DNA from: Bilabrum cf. latius
Lineage: Eukaryota; Bigyra: Bicosoecida; Bigyra; Bicosoecida
DNA length: 64,000 bases
Assembly: GCA_965178125.1 (NCBI GenBank)
Contig: OZ237741.1
Coordinates: 248,001-312,000 of the forward strand
Direction: 5' to 3'
Under the pieces are notes generated by a model, which was not told the origin of the DNA, made no database searches, and worked only from the letters and a program-made list of their open reading frames with translations. Position numbers and translations under genes: made by a program. This document shows positions 11,553 to 23,233 of this stretch, piece after piece; the first letter of the stretch is position 1, and the number at the start of each line of letters is the position of its first letter.

Positions 11553-12705
11553 ATGCAATCGCGGTCCATCACGGTGCTGCGATCCGTAGAGGAAATGAGA
11601 TAGTATACACGGGCATAGGCCACCGGTGAAAAGCCTCGAATAGGGTTTGTACCAACGATGGGCGCGCTTCACGAGGGGCATATATCACTTATCAATGCAG
11701 TGAGTTCATGCATTTGTTGGGTTGGCCGTCATTCGCTGCGCACTCCTACAAGATGCACAGACAGACAGTTGCTTGTGTTGTTTCGATCAATCTCACCGCA
11801 GTCGAATAGAGAGTGCGCCTCGACCGTGTCAAGCGTGTTCGTTAATCCTGCTTAGTTTGCTCCTGGTGAAGACTTTGACGAATATCCTCGGCAGCTGGAG
11901 CGGGACGTTGAGCTGCTTCGGTAAGACGTCTCGAACCGCTGCCATCTTGCTTCCGAGGCGTGCGGCTTCACGCGTAGTAGACTTCCGCTCCACAAGCCTT
12001 TGCAGAGAGGCAGGCGCTAGCGCGGTGTTCGCCCCACCGGCATCGGAGATGTACCCCACGCACCCGCCAGCCCGAACCTACGTGGATCCCGCCGAGGCGG
12101 ACGAGGGCGCGGAGGGCCGCCGCCGGCCTGGCTTCTTTCGAGGCGTCGCGACGGTCGTCACAAAACTATTCAACGCCGTTCAGCCTGACCGCGCGTACTT
12201 TGGCCAGAAGGACGGGTACCAGTGCATCGTGGTGAAGTAGCTCTGCAGGGACCTGCTCCTGCCAGTGGATGTGCGGGTGCAGCCCACGGTACGGGAGGCA
12301 GACGGCCTGGCCATGTCGTCGAGAAACGCATACCTGAACAATGACCAGAGACTCGCCGCGCCTGCGCTGTACAAGGGTTTGCAACGCGTGAAGAGAGAGC
12401 TGGAGCAGGAGCTCGGTGAGGCGAGCACCGAGCACAGGAGCACTTGCTCGGTCGCGATAGGCAGCGAGCGGGGGGCCGCTCTGCTGGAATCGTTCCGGCA
12501 CGAAATCGAATCGGTAGGGGAGTTTGGAGAGATCGAATACCTCGACTGGGCCTGTGCTCTCACCGGCCGGCCAATCACAAGGCTTGGAGACTCGCTCGGC
12601 TCTGGAGGAGCAGTCCTGCTTAGCGCTGCGGTGCGCATGGGCAGCACTCGGCTCATCGACAACATAGTGGTGTTTGGGCAGCCAGAGGATCTCGGTGAGG
12701 GCTAA
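11553..12705 (+). CDS. panC: Pantothenate synthetase (pantoate-beta-alanine ligase), three exons
   Basis: Joins pantoate and beta-alanine with ATP, the last step of pantothenate (coenzyme A precursor) synthesis. Exons are 11553-11699, 11802-11920 and 12006-12705, with GT-AG introns of 102 and 85 bp. The spliced protein of 321 residues starts MQSRSITVLRSVEEMR. It shows the ATP-binding IGFVPTMGALHEGH, then VSSVFVNPA-(TAG)-FAPGEDFDEYPR, VFAPPASEMYP, YFGQKDGYQ and the signature TVREADGLAMSSRNAYL. TAG occurs at 11601, 11616, 11853 and 12238. The 11853 codon falls on the Gln of the NPxQF motif, a residue known in bacterial PanC structures to bind pantoate. That makes it strong evidence that TAG means Gln. 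The gene ends in TAA, 61 bp before the inferred start of the next gene. Confidence 0.96.
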
Positions 12706-12766
12706 AGTGGAAAGTATATCTGCGTGTTGAACAGCCATTGCTAGTGTTGTACCTGTAGACAGTGCC

Positions 12767-15700
12767 ATGCATGCTGTGGTCTTGCTTGACGGCCGACTCG
12801 GAATCTGCCACACACAAGCCAGAAGTCCGTTCAGGTTTCGGGACAAGACAGAAAAGAATTCCGATCCCGAGATGATTCAGAGCAGATCTTAGGCTTTTTG
12901 TTTTGATGCGAGTAGGACACACGATGCAAAATAGAGCACGCCGGGAACGAAGCAGGAGCTGCCGAAACTTGCCACCGCGAGCATCGGCGATGCTGTTGAC
13001 ATGAATGCGCTGCCCGGCGTGCAGAAGCTCCGTGCCGCGGCATCGGTTGCACCACAACTCGCCGACAGATCCGTTTCTTCTAACCGGAATGGCGATTTCG
13101 TAAAGTCGTTGCTAGCTTCCCCCACTCGCGTTGCAAGCGTTCAGTTGCAGCTGCACACACCAGGCTCACGAGCTCGTCGGCGACGAACGAAGAAAGCGGA
13201 CAGCGTAACGGAATCCAAGAGAGCGCATGAATCCGATCATTTTGCAAGGGTCCAGGGCACGAGTACAAGGGTGTCTCGGCGCGAGCATGCGTTACAGGCA
13301 GCTCGCCAACGGTACGCTTCCCAGTCGTAGACTGTTCCTGCGACGTCAAGCATTTTTATGCCGAAGGAAAGCCAAGCTGTAACATCTGATCAGTTGACGT
13401 CATCTCTGCACCTCTCAGGGGCGCACTTAGCGCACACTGGAGGTCGCTCGTCCGGGCATGGTCGCACGCCCGCGCACGGCGACAACCTGCCTGATCGGCT
13501 CAGGCTCGGCAGCCAGGTATCTCCCCACCATGAAACAAGCGCGCCTGAGTTGTAGCAACTGGGATATCCAGGAGAAGGGTTTGTAGACGATCAACCTGAT
13601 TCGGCCGAACCGACAGCTGGGGGTGTCTTCCGGTTCGGCGGCGCCGCTGATCACCACCATGCGCTGCACCAGGACAGCGGGATCGGACATGGCTGGCTCG
13701 GCGGCCACATGGCCTCATCTCTCGATTCCCTGCCCAGGTCTATGGTGGGGGGGGATGCGGAACCAACCAGCACTCGCGGCGCCGCGCACATCAAGGCTCC
13801 CACCCCGCTCGGTGCTGCACGGGCCTCGCACACGGCGCCGGGCGGAAGCGCTTTGTTATCCACGGGCTCGGGCACAGGTGCTGCACGGGCCTCGCACACG
13901 GCGCCGGGCGGAAGCGCTTTGTTATCCACGGGCTCGGGCACAGGTGCTGCACGGGCCTCGCACACGGCGCCGGGCGGAAGCGCTTTGTTATCCACGGGCT
14001 CGGGCACAGGTGCTGCACGGGCCTCGCACACGGCGCCGGGCGGAAGCGCTTTGTTATCCACGGGCTCGGGCACAGGCGCGCGCGCAAGTGAAAGCCAGCG
14101 AAGCGCCACCGCGGGGTCAGGCTTTGTGGGTGCTCCAGGCGCCTCGCAATCCGCGGGTGGATCGTAGACTCGGGTTGGTTTCGGATCCATGGCCAACTCC
14201 ACCAGGCCCTCTGCAACGGACCCGCACGGACATCTCCTCGGGCCGTCTGTGCCTCGCTCTGTGTTCTCGTCGCCTTCTTCTTCCACCATTGGTAGGGCGG
14301 TGGGTGTGGTATCCTCTGGTGGAAGCCAAGGGGGTCCCAGCGATCCAATGCACCAGTAGCGCCACCAAAAGCAGCAGCAGCAGCAGCAATAGTAGCAGCA
14401 GCAGCAGCAACAGCTTTTGCCTCCTGGTGCGCTCGCCACACTGCACCGAGCTGTGGATAGCGCCAATTCCGGAAGGGTATTCCTGCCCTCGCAGCCCAGC
14501 AACAGGCGAGCTGGGGATGTGACCGGCCGGGCCTCCGCACATGCAGGCAGCAGCATGCACCCGTCTGCCTCCGATGGCTCACTCGTCTTTGTGCCCTCCA
14601 AGGTGACCGTGGGACTCGGCGGCAAGCACGGCAAGAAACGGCACAGGAGACGAAAGAATGCGGGCTCTCTCTTGGATCAAAATGCCGGCAGCCCGCTGGG
14701 ACGCCGGCGCCACCGTGGAATGGGGGCTGGGTACTCGCAACAGTGCCAGAGCACGCCAGCACTTGCAGCTCAAGCTTCAAACGCAGCAACAGGCCAGCAG
14801 CAGGCCGTACGCTCTGTTGCTGCTGCCAAGTCCAGGAACCAGGGTAAGCTGCATCGTGAGCATGCACCCCCGAACGCCCACGCCAGGACGGCGGATGGCA
14901 GGCGGAGGGTGGACGCAATAGGACTGCATGCGGGGCCCAGCACCAGCCAACAGTAGCTCGCCCAGCTTAAGCAAGCAGTTCCGCTCGGGAGCCCCATGCG
15001 GCTCGGCCGACCCGCGGGTGGGTTTCCTATCACGCCGACCGGTGGTTCACCAGCCGACCCTGTGGTGGCGGTGTCATACGGTAAACTGCACGGCGCTGGT
15101 GGTGGGAGCAGCAGGAAACCTACCAATCGAGCTGCCACACGGACTATCGACACGTCCGACAGAACGAATGACATGACCGCGCAGCAGTCATCAAAGAGTC
15201 CCTTCGGTGCTGGATGGACCGGACTGCGACGGCCCGCACCATCGCGAGGCAGTCCGACTGCAGCCAAGCTGCAATACGTTCCCGCTGATGGGCTCGATGC
15301 CAGCTCTCGCCAAGCCGGAGCGGCACCCTCTTCTGCATCGCAGAGCTCGATTCGTGACGGGCGCTACGGGCCCGTGCCCACGTCTAGGGACGGTGGGGGT
15401 GATGGTTTGCTGCTGCACGAAGCGCAGAGTCGAGGCGGTGTTGGGCACGGCGGGCTCGGGCAGGTGGAGCTACAGGGCAGCCGCAGTGTGATAGAGGGGG
15501 GCGCATAGCAGAATGAGGAAACGTCTGCGGTGGAATACGCAGCAGAGCAATTCGAATCGGCCGAGAGCGTGTTCGATCGAGAGGAGAAGGCAGCGGAGCG
15601 CAGCGGCGTGGAGGGTGGGCAGAGCAAAGACGCAGTGGACCTGCTGCACCCTTCCGGTGCCACAACGGGAAGGAGTGCCAGCAGACACAGCATCAGTGGT

Positions 15701-18700
15701 GGGGGCTCTCGCCGGAGTGCCTTCCGCCCTGGCCCTTCGATCGATAGCACCTCTTCGGTGCTGAGCGGAGACGCGGCAAGCGAAGCAGCCAGTGCTGGTG
15801 GCAGGGGACAGCCGTGGGCAAACGGACTGGGGCATCCCTCAGTCGATAGTCTGCCGGTCGAGAGCCCACAGCCAGGCAAGTACGCAGTGGAGAAAACCGC
15901 TCCGAGCAGAGAGCCAAAGCAGCCGTCAAAGCGGAGATCCAAGCCAAAACCATCCAAGCTGCGCACACCCCATGCTGCGAGCGAGGCCAACGATGTGCCC
16001 GATCCAAAGACGCCGTGGGGAGCCGGCTAGCACGCCACCAGCGCCAAGGTGGTCAAAGGCGGTGGTTTTCAGCTGCAACGAGGCGCATCGAACGGCCAGC
16101 TGGCCGACTAGGCAGGCCTGGTGGTAAAAGGGTCACGGTCGGCTGGCAGCGAACAGTCACCCGGAGTCGAACCGGGGAGTGGTTCCCCCAAAGGCATCAA
16201 CTCATTGGCACAAGGATCTAGAGCAAGCTTCGATTCAATCCCAGTGCCTGCAGAGGACCAAGAGGGTCGAAGTTCTAGCAAACGAGCCGGTATGGAGTCG
16301 ATGCAGACAGCGGGCGGTGGAGCTGCGTCTGGGGTGATCGTCTCAGGGGATCAGCACGATCAAGACAGCAGCAACGCCAATGGTGCATGTTCTGAAGCAG
16401 CGGGAGTGGCGGGACCCAGGGAACGGAATGAGACTCTTCAGCGAGACAGCAACTTGTCCATGGGCCAAGATTCTCTCATCTCCACGAATGGCGGCCAGGA
16501 GAGTCGCATCCACGCAACAGAGTCACTGTCTCCTCGAGCGGTCGGTGCCGCTGCGCTAGTAAACGGGGAAGGGCGAGGCACTGATGAGGAGTCAAGCCTG
16601 TTCGAAGGCAGCCCAGGATAGACCGGAACAGTGCTAGGGCAGGGTGGCAGCAGCACGCCAAAGGGCAGCGTGGCGTTCCTTGACGACGGCTTCGCCAGGG
16701 TGGAACCTTCCTCTCCCGCTGGAGCCTCGATGGCGACCTTTGGGCAGGCAGGTCGCAGGTGGTCCGTCGGAACCATGGGCTCGACGCGGTCGGGAGGCAG
16801 CAAAGAGGGCTTGGCCAGTCCTGCGCGGCAGGGTGCTGGGTTTCCTGGGGAAGAACGTACAGGTGAATCGACTGCCACTGCTGCCAGTGGTGAGCATCGT
16901 GCGGCCGCACAGAAAGTAAACACCGAGTCGGCCTCGAGGCAGAGGCCGAGGTCTCGGTCAGCCGTGAAGCGAGCGAGGGCAGAGGCAACCAGGAGGCAGA
17001 AAGCCGATGTGCCAGTGCCAGCAATGGCGGACAGGAGGATCTTCCGTCCCAGCGGCGGGCTTGGAATCACATTTAAGCGCACGTCAAAGCCTCGTCTATA
17101 GGATGTTAGCTCGGACGCGGGACTGCAGAGCAGCGCTGGCACCGGCTTGGGATCTGGGTAGCCCGTGCTGCTTTCGCCACAGGAAGCCGCTCGGCGCTCC
17201 ATGATTCGCACGCGGCAGGAGCTGCGTGGAGGCGGGGCAGCACTCCGGATGCTCACCCGCGGCACCCAGCAAGGAGGCGCTGGATCGAATGCCACCCATG
17301 CGCCGATGAGCAGCCCCATGCGAGTGCCAGGGAAGGGCGACCTGCCGTCTCCACGGACTGCTGGGGAGTCGCTCAGGCGAGTGGCCGCCGGGATGGGCGC
17401 TCCATCGATCGCCGCCATGATCCTCACCGAGGATAGCGGCGATGCAGCTCACGCGGGTAGTGGCGCCCGCTCGAGGCCTGCGACTATCCTTTCTGAGGAA
17501 GACGCAGCCCGCGCGCGAGGAGCTGCCAACGGGCCCGTCACGCAGAGCTCGATGAAGAGGCGACCCCAACCTCTCCCGGCGATAGGCGCAGCGAAGCATA
17601 AACCGGTCCACGCAGCGACTGGAGGTCATAAAACGGCCGCATCGCACCAGGACATCAGCAGCTCCAGTCCCGCCGCCACAAGCGGGCGAGGGTCTGCCTC
17701 TTCAGCCCAATCCAAGCCATGCAAGCAGTCTGTCGGGGACAGCCGAGGAGCTTATCATGAAAACCACGACGAAGGGCGCGACCGGTCGCAGTCTCCCGTT
17801 CGTCTCACTGTAGCGCGCATGTCGCCGACACCGTCTGAGGTTGACGAGGACGGCCAGCCCTCGCCCACTGCATCCGCCATGTCAGCGAGTCCATCGGCGT
17901 GGAGGCGCAGCACGCGGCCGGGCTCTGCCAGTGGATAGACTCAGCCTGCTTCCCTTGTGGAAGGCGGGTCATCGTCAGCCTCCATCGGGGCTCACGTGAC
18001 CGACAGGAGCAAGGACAAAAAAGCTGGCATTGCGTCAGATTTGGCCGATGGAAATGGCTCAACACGGGCGGTGGCAAAGCAGAGCAGCGGCTGCATCTAG
18101 GCTGTCTCACCCCGCAAAGGAAACGAAAGACTTCCTGCCAACCAGGCGGCGGTGGGCGATCCCACCATTCGAGCGGCAGTGGAACGACCTAGGCACCAGA
18201 TCAAGCACCTGCCAAACGTGCTGCTGGGAGCCAGCAGCCCCAGCCAGCACGAGGTCAGACAAGGGGGCCCGCTGTATAGCAAGAGGCATGATAGGGGCAC
18301 GCATGCGGCAGTACGCCCTATGCAGCCTCTCGGAGGCGGCTGGCCGGGGCGGATGGTGGCAGACAAGGGCATGCCACAGGGGCATCAGCACGACTAGACT
18401 GCACACATCGCGGCAAGTGGGCGCACGGCCTCCAATGCTAGAAAACCGAAGTCGATAGCCAAGCTCAAGACAGATGCAGAGACAAGACACAATGACGGCG
18501 CACCTGCAGTGACCGTCAGCTTGCTGTCCAACGCGAGCATGTCAATACCATCGATGCAGCCGACTGGCCCTCTCGGCGCGCCTGCTCGAGCCACGATGGC
18601 ACCCGACGCCATCAAGCACCAAGGGAGATTGCCTCTAAAGCAGAGCAGCTCTGCATAGAGAGCATCGCCCGGCATGCCTGGCACGGAGCAAGCAGCCTCA

Positions 18701-19609
18701 TGGGGTCCAGAGGAGGCAGACCCAGGCGAGGCAGGAGCCTCCACAGAGGTCATCGTTGCGGCCATGGTCCCGCTGGGAGACGGCCCTATTCTAAGAGCCT
18801 CGCCCACCCAATCATTGTCGCTTCGCTAGCCGGCTGGTTCCTCTGGGTACGCACCTCCCGCTGGTCTGGGGCAGTTCTCATACTAGGGACCGAGAATCGC
18901 GCCCACGCTGGAGCGGCCTCACCCACAGCAAGCCTCTTTCACGAGCGACGGCGGCGGGGACTTTGCTGCAGGCGACAGTAGCAGCAGCAGCAGCCAGGTG
19001 CACGGGTATGAGGCGCTCGTGCAGGCCATGAGCTCAAGGCCAGTGCTGGTGCACACTCGGCCCAGTCTCGTTGGGTCTACGACAAGAGGGCGAGGCGCAG
19101 TAGAACGAAAAGGGCAGGGCAACAAAAAAGGTGAAGAAAAGGGAGAATCATCGCAGTCCAAGTCGCCCAAGCCAACAAGGCGGCAGGTGCACGCCCAGTC
19201 CCACGGCAAGACGCAGTCCTCGGTTGCTAGGGCCCGGTCCAGGAAGCTGGCCGAGCACGCGGCGCAGGCCCGGGAGGAGGCTAAGGCCACAGGGGTTGCG
19301 CACAGCGAGGATGCCCTCATCGACTTGAGGCCGCAGTCGAGAGCACTGCGAAGCCGGGGGGCGAGCAGGTCGAGTAGAGGCGCGGGCCATGGGGGTCGCG
19401 GACGGGCGTCTAGCAAGGGAACCGGAGGCGACGCGTTGCTGCACGAAGAGCCGTCGGCTGGCATGGCGGGCTTCAGGGATTCCATCTACTCCGACGGGAG
19501 CTCGGTCTTGGGCGCGATCGCCGGGCTGGGTGGGCAGGGGGGCGGCACGATCAGTTTGGTTGACGATGGGGCCAGCGGGGTGCTGTCCAGTGCCGATCCA
19601 CATGTGTGA
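12767..19609 (+). CDS. Giant Ser/Gly/Ala-rich, probably disordered protein (~2,280 residues)
   Basis: Not recognised. A single frame of 2,281 codons runs to TGA 19607 with 21 in-frame TAG codons (first 12890, last 18884) and no in-frame TAA or TGA. The chosen start, ATG 12767, is the first in the frame after a TGA at 12728; ATG 12872 or 13001 are alternatives. Composition is dominated by Ser, Gly, Ala, Arg and Gln, with many SR, RRRS and SSS stretches. Features are four tandem 22-residue repeats (13814-14077), a poly-Gln tract with two TAGs (14372-14413), basic patches (KHGKKRHRRRKNAG) and a poly-Ser run near 18970. No fold, signal peptide or membrane segment is obvious. It lies 61 bp after panC and converges on NAE1. 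It may be a scaffold or cytoskeletal protein. Its coding nature rests on the long TAG-only-interrupted frame. Confidence 0.75.
13814..14077 (+). repeat. Tandem repeat, 4 x 66 bp, in frame
   Basis: Four head-to-tail copies of a 66-bp unit start at 13814, 13880, 13946 and 14012. They are identical to my reading except for the last base of copy four. Each encodes 22 residues beginning AARASHTAPGGSALL and ending STGSGTG. Because 66 is a multiple of three the repeats keep the giant gene's frame. Near-identity points to recent expansion or gene conversion. Confidence 0.97.
14372..14413 (+). repeat. Poly-glutamine tract containing two TAG codons
   Basis: In the frame of the giant protein the codons are CAG x5, CAA, TAG, TAG, CAG x4, CAA, CAG, followed by CTT. 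If TAG is Gln this is an unbroken run of 14 glutamines. Another TAG lies just upstream at 14357, after CAC CAG. The tract gives an internal reading of the codon's meaning that does not depend on homology. Confidence 0.95.
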
Positions 19610-19782
19610 CGAGTGGCTGTGCCGAGCCCCGCGTGTGTGGATCTGGATAGTCTATGGAGCGAGGGCAAGGTAGTGCTCAAGCAGAGAGTGCGTGACGGTT
19701 GCAATATCGATGTGATTATACTTCACAACGACCCCATCCAGTCTAGACACCGGGCGTCTCAACTCTGCACCCGGCGATCCAA

Positions 19783-21704
19783 TCAGAGCTGCAGCGTCGC
19801 ACCCACCGAGGCAATCCCATTGAACAAGAACGTGTTGTTGATCGGAAAGAACTGGTGCGTGATCACCTTGATGGCCTCCTGCGAGGCAGTGGCACCAACG
19901 ATGGCCGCGATCGCGTGAGGCTCGCAAGCCCCATACCTCGTGATTTCCACCGCATGGTCCTTCGTGTACCCGCCACCCTCCACCTCCTTCATCCCCAATC
20001 GCTCCGCGATGGGCCCCGCCAGCGCGTGGACCTCCTCCGCGTCCTTCTCCAGAGCGGCGTCCTCCATGCCGGGGAAGTGTCCGTGCGCAGCCTGGAACTC
20101 GTCCGCCGCTCTCAGCACGCAGTACCACAGCGCGGGCATCTGCGGCCTGAGCTCCTCCTCCGTGTCCCAAATACTCTCCTCTGTCGACTCCTTAGCTACC
20201 TCCACGTCTTCCTCCTCCGCTGACAGCTCTTGCGCGATACTCCGGGTCCGCAGCACCCGGATGTCCCTCACATTCTTCAGGAACCTGGAGGTCAGCTCAC
20301 CGTCGAAGTCTTCAAGCTTGCGGCCCGCCTTGGCCAATGCCGCGCCCAGGTGCGCCTCGAAGGCCGCCCTGTCCTCCGCGTGCTTTCCACCGTACACCTT
20401 TTGCAGCGCGATGTAATTCGCGGTGCTGCTGTGCATGTCGGGCAGCTCACCGGTGATAGGCAGCCTGCTGCCCCCGCCCTCGCCGCCGACAAACTCGCGC
20501 AGAGCACGGACCAGGAACCAGAAATCCTTGCAGCCGGGCTTGGCCAGGGCCTCGTCCGACGCAGCCGCGTCTTCCATGACCTCTTTAGTTTCATAGCCCA
20601 CGCCAACCGGGCTGAGCGCCTGGTAGTACACGGTGGAGGCCTGGGCCACGTTCTCCTAGTCATAGCTGAGGCTAAGCCCCTGCAGAGACTTGAGGAACTG
20701 GGCCTTTCCTTCCCTGTCTTTCGGCAGCTCGCCGCCGTTTGCCTTCTCCCACTGCTGCCTGGCGTGCACCAGCAGCGCCGGCCAGGGCACGTGCATGAAC
20801 GCCATGCTCGCCTCGCCCTCCTCCCCTGCCTCCAGCTCTTCCTGCGCTGCGGCGCGCAGCTCCTCGATTTTGAGCGACGCAACAAATTCGTCGAGGGCGG
20901 GGAAGCTCTCGTGCACCCTGAGGTCGATCTTGTGGCCTTCCGGGTGGGATTCGATCGACTCGTGCTCCGGCAGCTGCACGCGCACGCTGCCCAGCAAGCC
21001 GTACGACCGAGCCGCAATGAGGGGGGTTCCTCGTGCCCAGAGCAAGGCTCCGAGCGTCTGGAGGGCCTTGGATGGGAGCTGGGCGGCAATCACGAGGCTG
21101 AAGGAATCGAAGAACGCTGGCTCGGATCCGATCAGCGCGACTGGGTCTGCCTCCTTCCAGTCGCCCTTGACGTCAGGATTCAATTCTACCAAGTTTTCAA
21201 GAGTTGCCTGCGACGTAATGGGGCGAGTATTGTGCTGGAACTACCATTTTACGCGCACGCATGCAAGCGTCTCGGTCACCGACACTCGGACAAAACATCC
21301 CAAGCACCACGTCACGCACGATCTCACTTTCGCTCTGGACTAGCCGATCTGCTCCTTTGTAACAAAAAAGTTATTCCCGATGTCCGAGGCAGTCACCTTT
21401 TCGCCATCGACGATAGTGACATGACCACACCCAGGCAAGACAAGGTTCTTCAGTGTCTCAGTTCCCGTGGGTCCAGCGTGAAGCAGACAAATCTTGCTCT
21501 CCATCAATGCTTTCTGCGGGACTTCACACATCGGCGAATGTAGCAAAGCGAGCACCTAGAGCCGGATGAGCGCTTTGTACCACGACTAAGATCGTGCGTC
21601 TCTCTTACCTGACCATGGGCTTTCCACAGGCGCTTCTGTCTGTCGTACTTATCATCGGTAATACCTTTGGGCGCATCTCCACCACCTGCGCCGGATGCTG
21701 CCAT
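19783..21704 (-). CDS. NAE1: NEDD8-activating enzyme E1 regulatory subunit (APP-BP1/ULA1), three exons
   Basis: Partner of UBA3 in the heterodimer that activates NEDD8 for cullin neddylation. Exons are 21704-21609, 21513-21328 and 21207-19783, joined across introns of 95 and 120 bp with acceptors CCCGCAG and GTCGCAG. The protein of 568 residues reads [82 protein letters not shown] and, at the C-terminus, [18 protein letters not shown] and [17 protein letters not shown], all diagnostic. As expected for this subunit it lacks the catalytic Cys domain. TAG codons at 21340 (IG-TAG-SRAK) and 20656 (LSYD-TAG-ENV) read as Gln. An upstream in-frame ATG at 21755 would add 17 residues. It ends TGA, convergent with the giant gene, and starts head to head with the SpoU gene. 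Confidence 0.95.
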
Positions 21705-21842
21705 CTCCAATCTTGCTGCAATGCCACCGAGAACGCCCCCCAGCAGACTAATCATGCTTGCGAAAAAGCACGCAACAACAATCTCAGGTGCAACTCCGGT
21801 CTAACGCCTCACCAAGGTTCGCATACCGGCGGATCGTTCACC

Positions 21843-23049
21843 ATGAGCGAAAGTGGGTCATCCTAGGCCCCGATTGCGGCCGCAAGTGGCGCGGGGGGAG
21901 AAGGTGAAGCACCTGCTGGGGCATCGTCGAGTTCATCCGCGGCCTCGGCTAGCTCCAGCAGTGCCCCGCAAGGCGCAATGGCACACGTAGCTCTATCTGA
22001 GAGAAGAAAAATTCAACTCGAGAAGGACAGAGCCGCAGCCGAGAAAGTTGGAATATCTCCCGTAGCAAGCGAGCCCTTCTCGTACGGGAGCACAGGAGAA
22101 CCAGACTCACCAGAGCTCTATTTGGTCATGCACAATATAGCAAAGCAACGAAACATTGGGAACATGATTCGCAGCGCTGTGGCCTTTGGTGTGAAGGAGC
22201 TGATCGTGGTTTCAAGGACGAGCTCTCTCAACATGCCATCATTTGGAGCCCAAGGGTCTCGACGCTTCCTGAACATTCGAAGGTTTGAGAGAATGGATGA
22301 AGCCAAGGAATGGATGGTAGCAAACGGTGAGTACGAGTACGTCAGCAGAATACCAGCGCGCTGTGTATTGGAGCGGCAGCAGCACACGCGAGCCTCTTTT
22401 CTCACCGCCCCCAGCACCTTGCTAGGCGTACCGCTTCCATCTGCTCGCAGACATTGCCCTCATCGGAATTGAAATCATGGCCGAAGCAAAGACGGTACAG
22501 TCCCACCCGTTCCGGCGCAAGACGGCTCTCATCGCCGGGAACGAAGGCGACGGGCTGACAGACAAGGTCAAGGAGCTTTGCGACGGTTTCGTGTACATCG
22601 AGCAGTACGGCCACGGGATCCACTGCCTCAACGTGAACGTCAGCACCGCCATCGTGCTCCACCAGTTCGGCGTGTGGGCGGGCTTCAAGGCCCAGGCGAT
22701 GGACCCGGACAGGGACAAGTTCGTGGTGCAGGACAAGCCAGACCCCAAGAGCACGCCGCTCACCGAGGCGCAGCTGGCGCTCAGGGCCAAGAGGCAGGCC
22801 AAGAAGAGGGCGAGGGCGGAGGCAGAGGCGATGGCGGCTGCGGGAGGGGATGGCGCCGGGGCGGCGAAGGGGGGTGCGGGGGATGGTGCGGTGGCATCAA
22901 CCGACGGTGGTGGTGGGTCAGATGGTGCCCCGGCCGAAAAAAGAGGCAGAACGAGTGCAGAAAGCAGCTCTGGCAGCGCATCAGGCAGCTCTGCTGCTGC
23001 CGGACCCAGCCCAAGTGCTGCCATGAGCGATGGTCCCGTTGAGACCTGA
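21843..23049 (+). CDS. SpoU/TrmH-family RNA 2'-O-methyltransferase, two exons
   Basis: SPOUT-fold enzyme predicted to methylate the 2'-OH of a tRNA or rRNA ribose using S-adenosylmethionine. Exons are 21843-22326 and 22451-23049 (intron 124 bp, GTGAGT...CTCGCAG); the joining codon GAC yields VANDIALIGIEIM. The protein has 360 residues. The family motifs are visible: HNIAKQRNIGNMIRSAVAFG (motif 1 with the conserved N and R), IAGNEGDGL (motif 2) and LNVNVSTAIVLHQF (motif 3). The N-terminal 45 residues are Ser/Ala rich and include one TAG (21864). The C-terminal 80 residues are a Lys/Arg then Gly/Ser-rich tail. The exact RNA target cannot be told from the sequence. It ends TGA and shares a short divergent upstream region with NAE1. 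Confidence 0.93.
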
Positions 23050-23233
23050 AAATTTACGCCAGGATGCTTCTGACTGCAACCACAACATACAAGGCGTCTG
23101 CTTTGCCAATGAACATTCAGAACGCCGAAGGTATAGACCCAACATATACATTAAACTCATTGCGCCCATTCAATTCTGCGATTCGGAATTTCCACGCCTG
23201 TCGCACATTGCAGCCACATTCGAAAGCAACGAA

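Noticed and set aside
13814-14077. CRISPR-like array
   Set aside because: The 66-bp units abut directly with no spacers and keep a protein reading frame.
20230-21543. 437-residue plus-strand ORF over NAE1
   Set aside because: Antisense shadow that also crosses both NAE1 introns; no motif.
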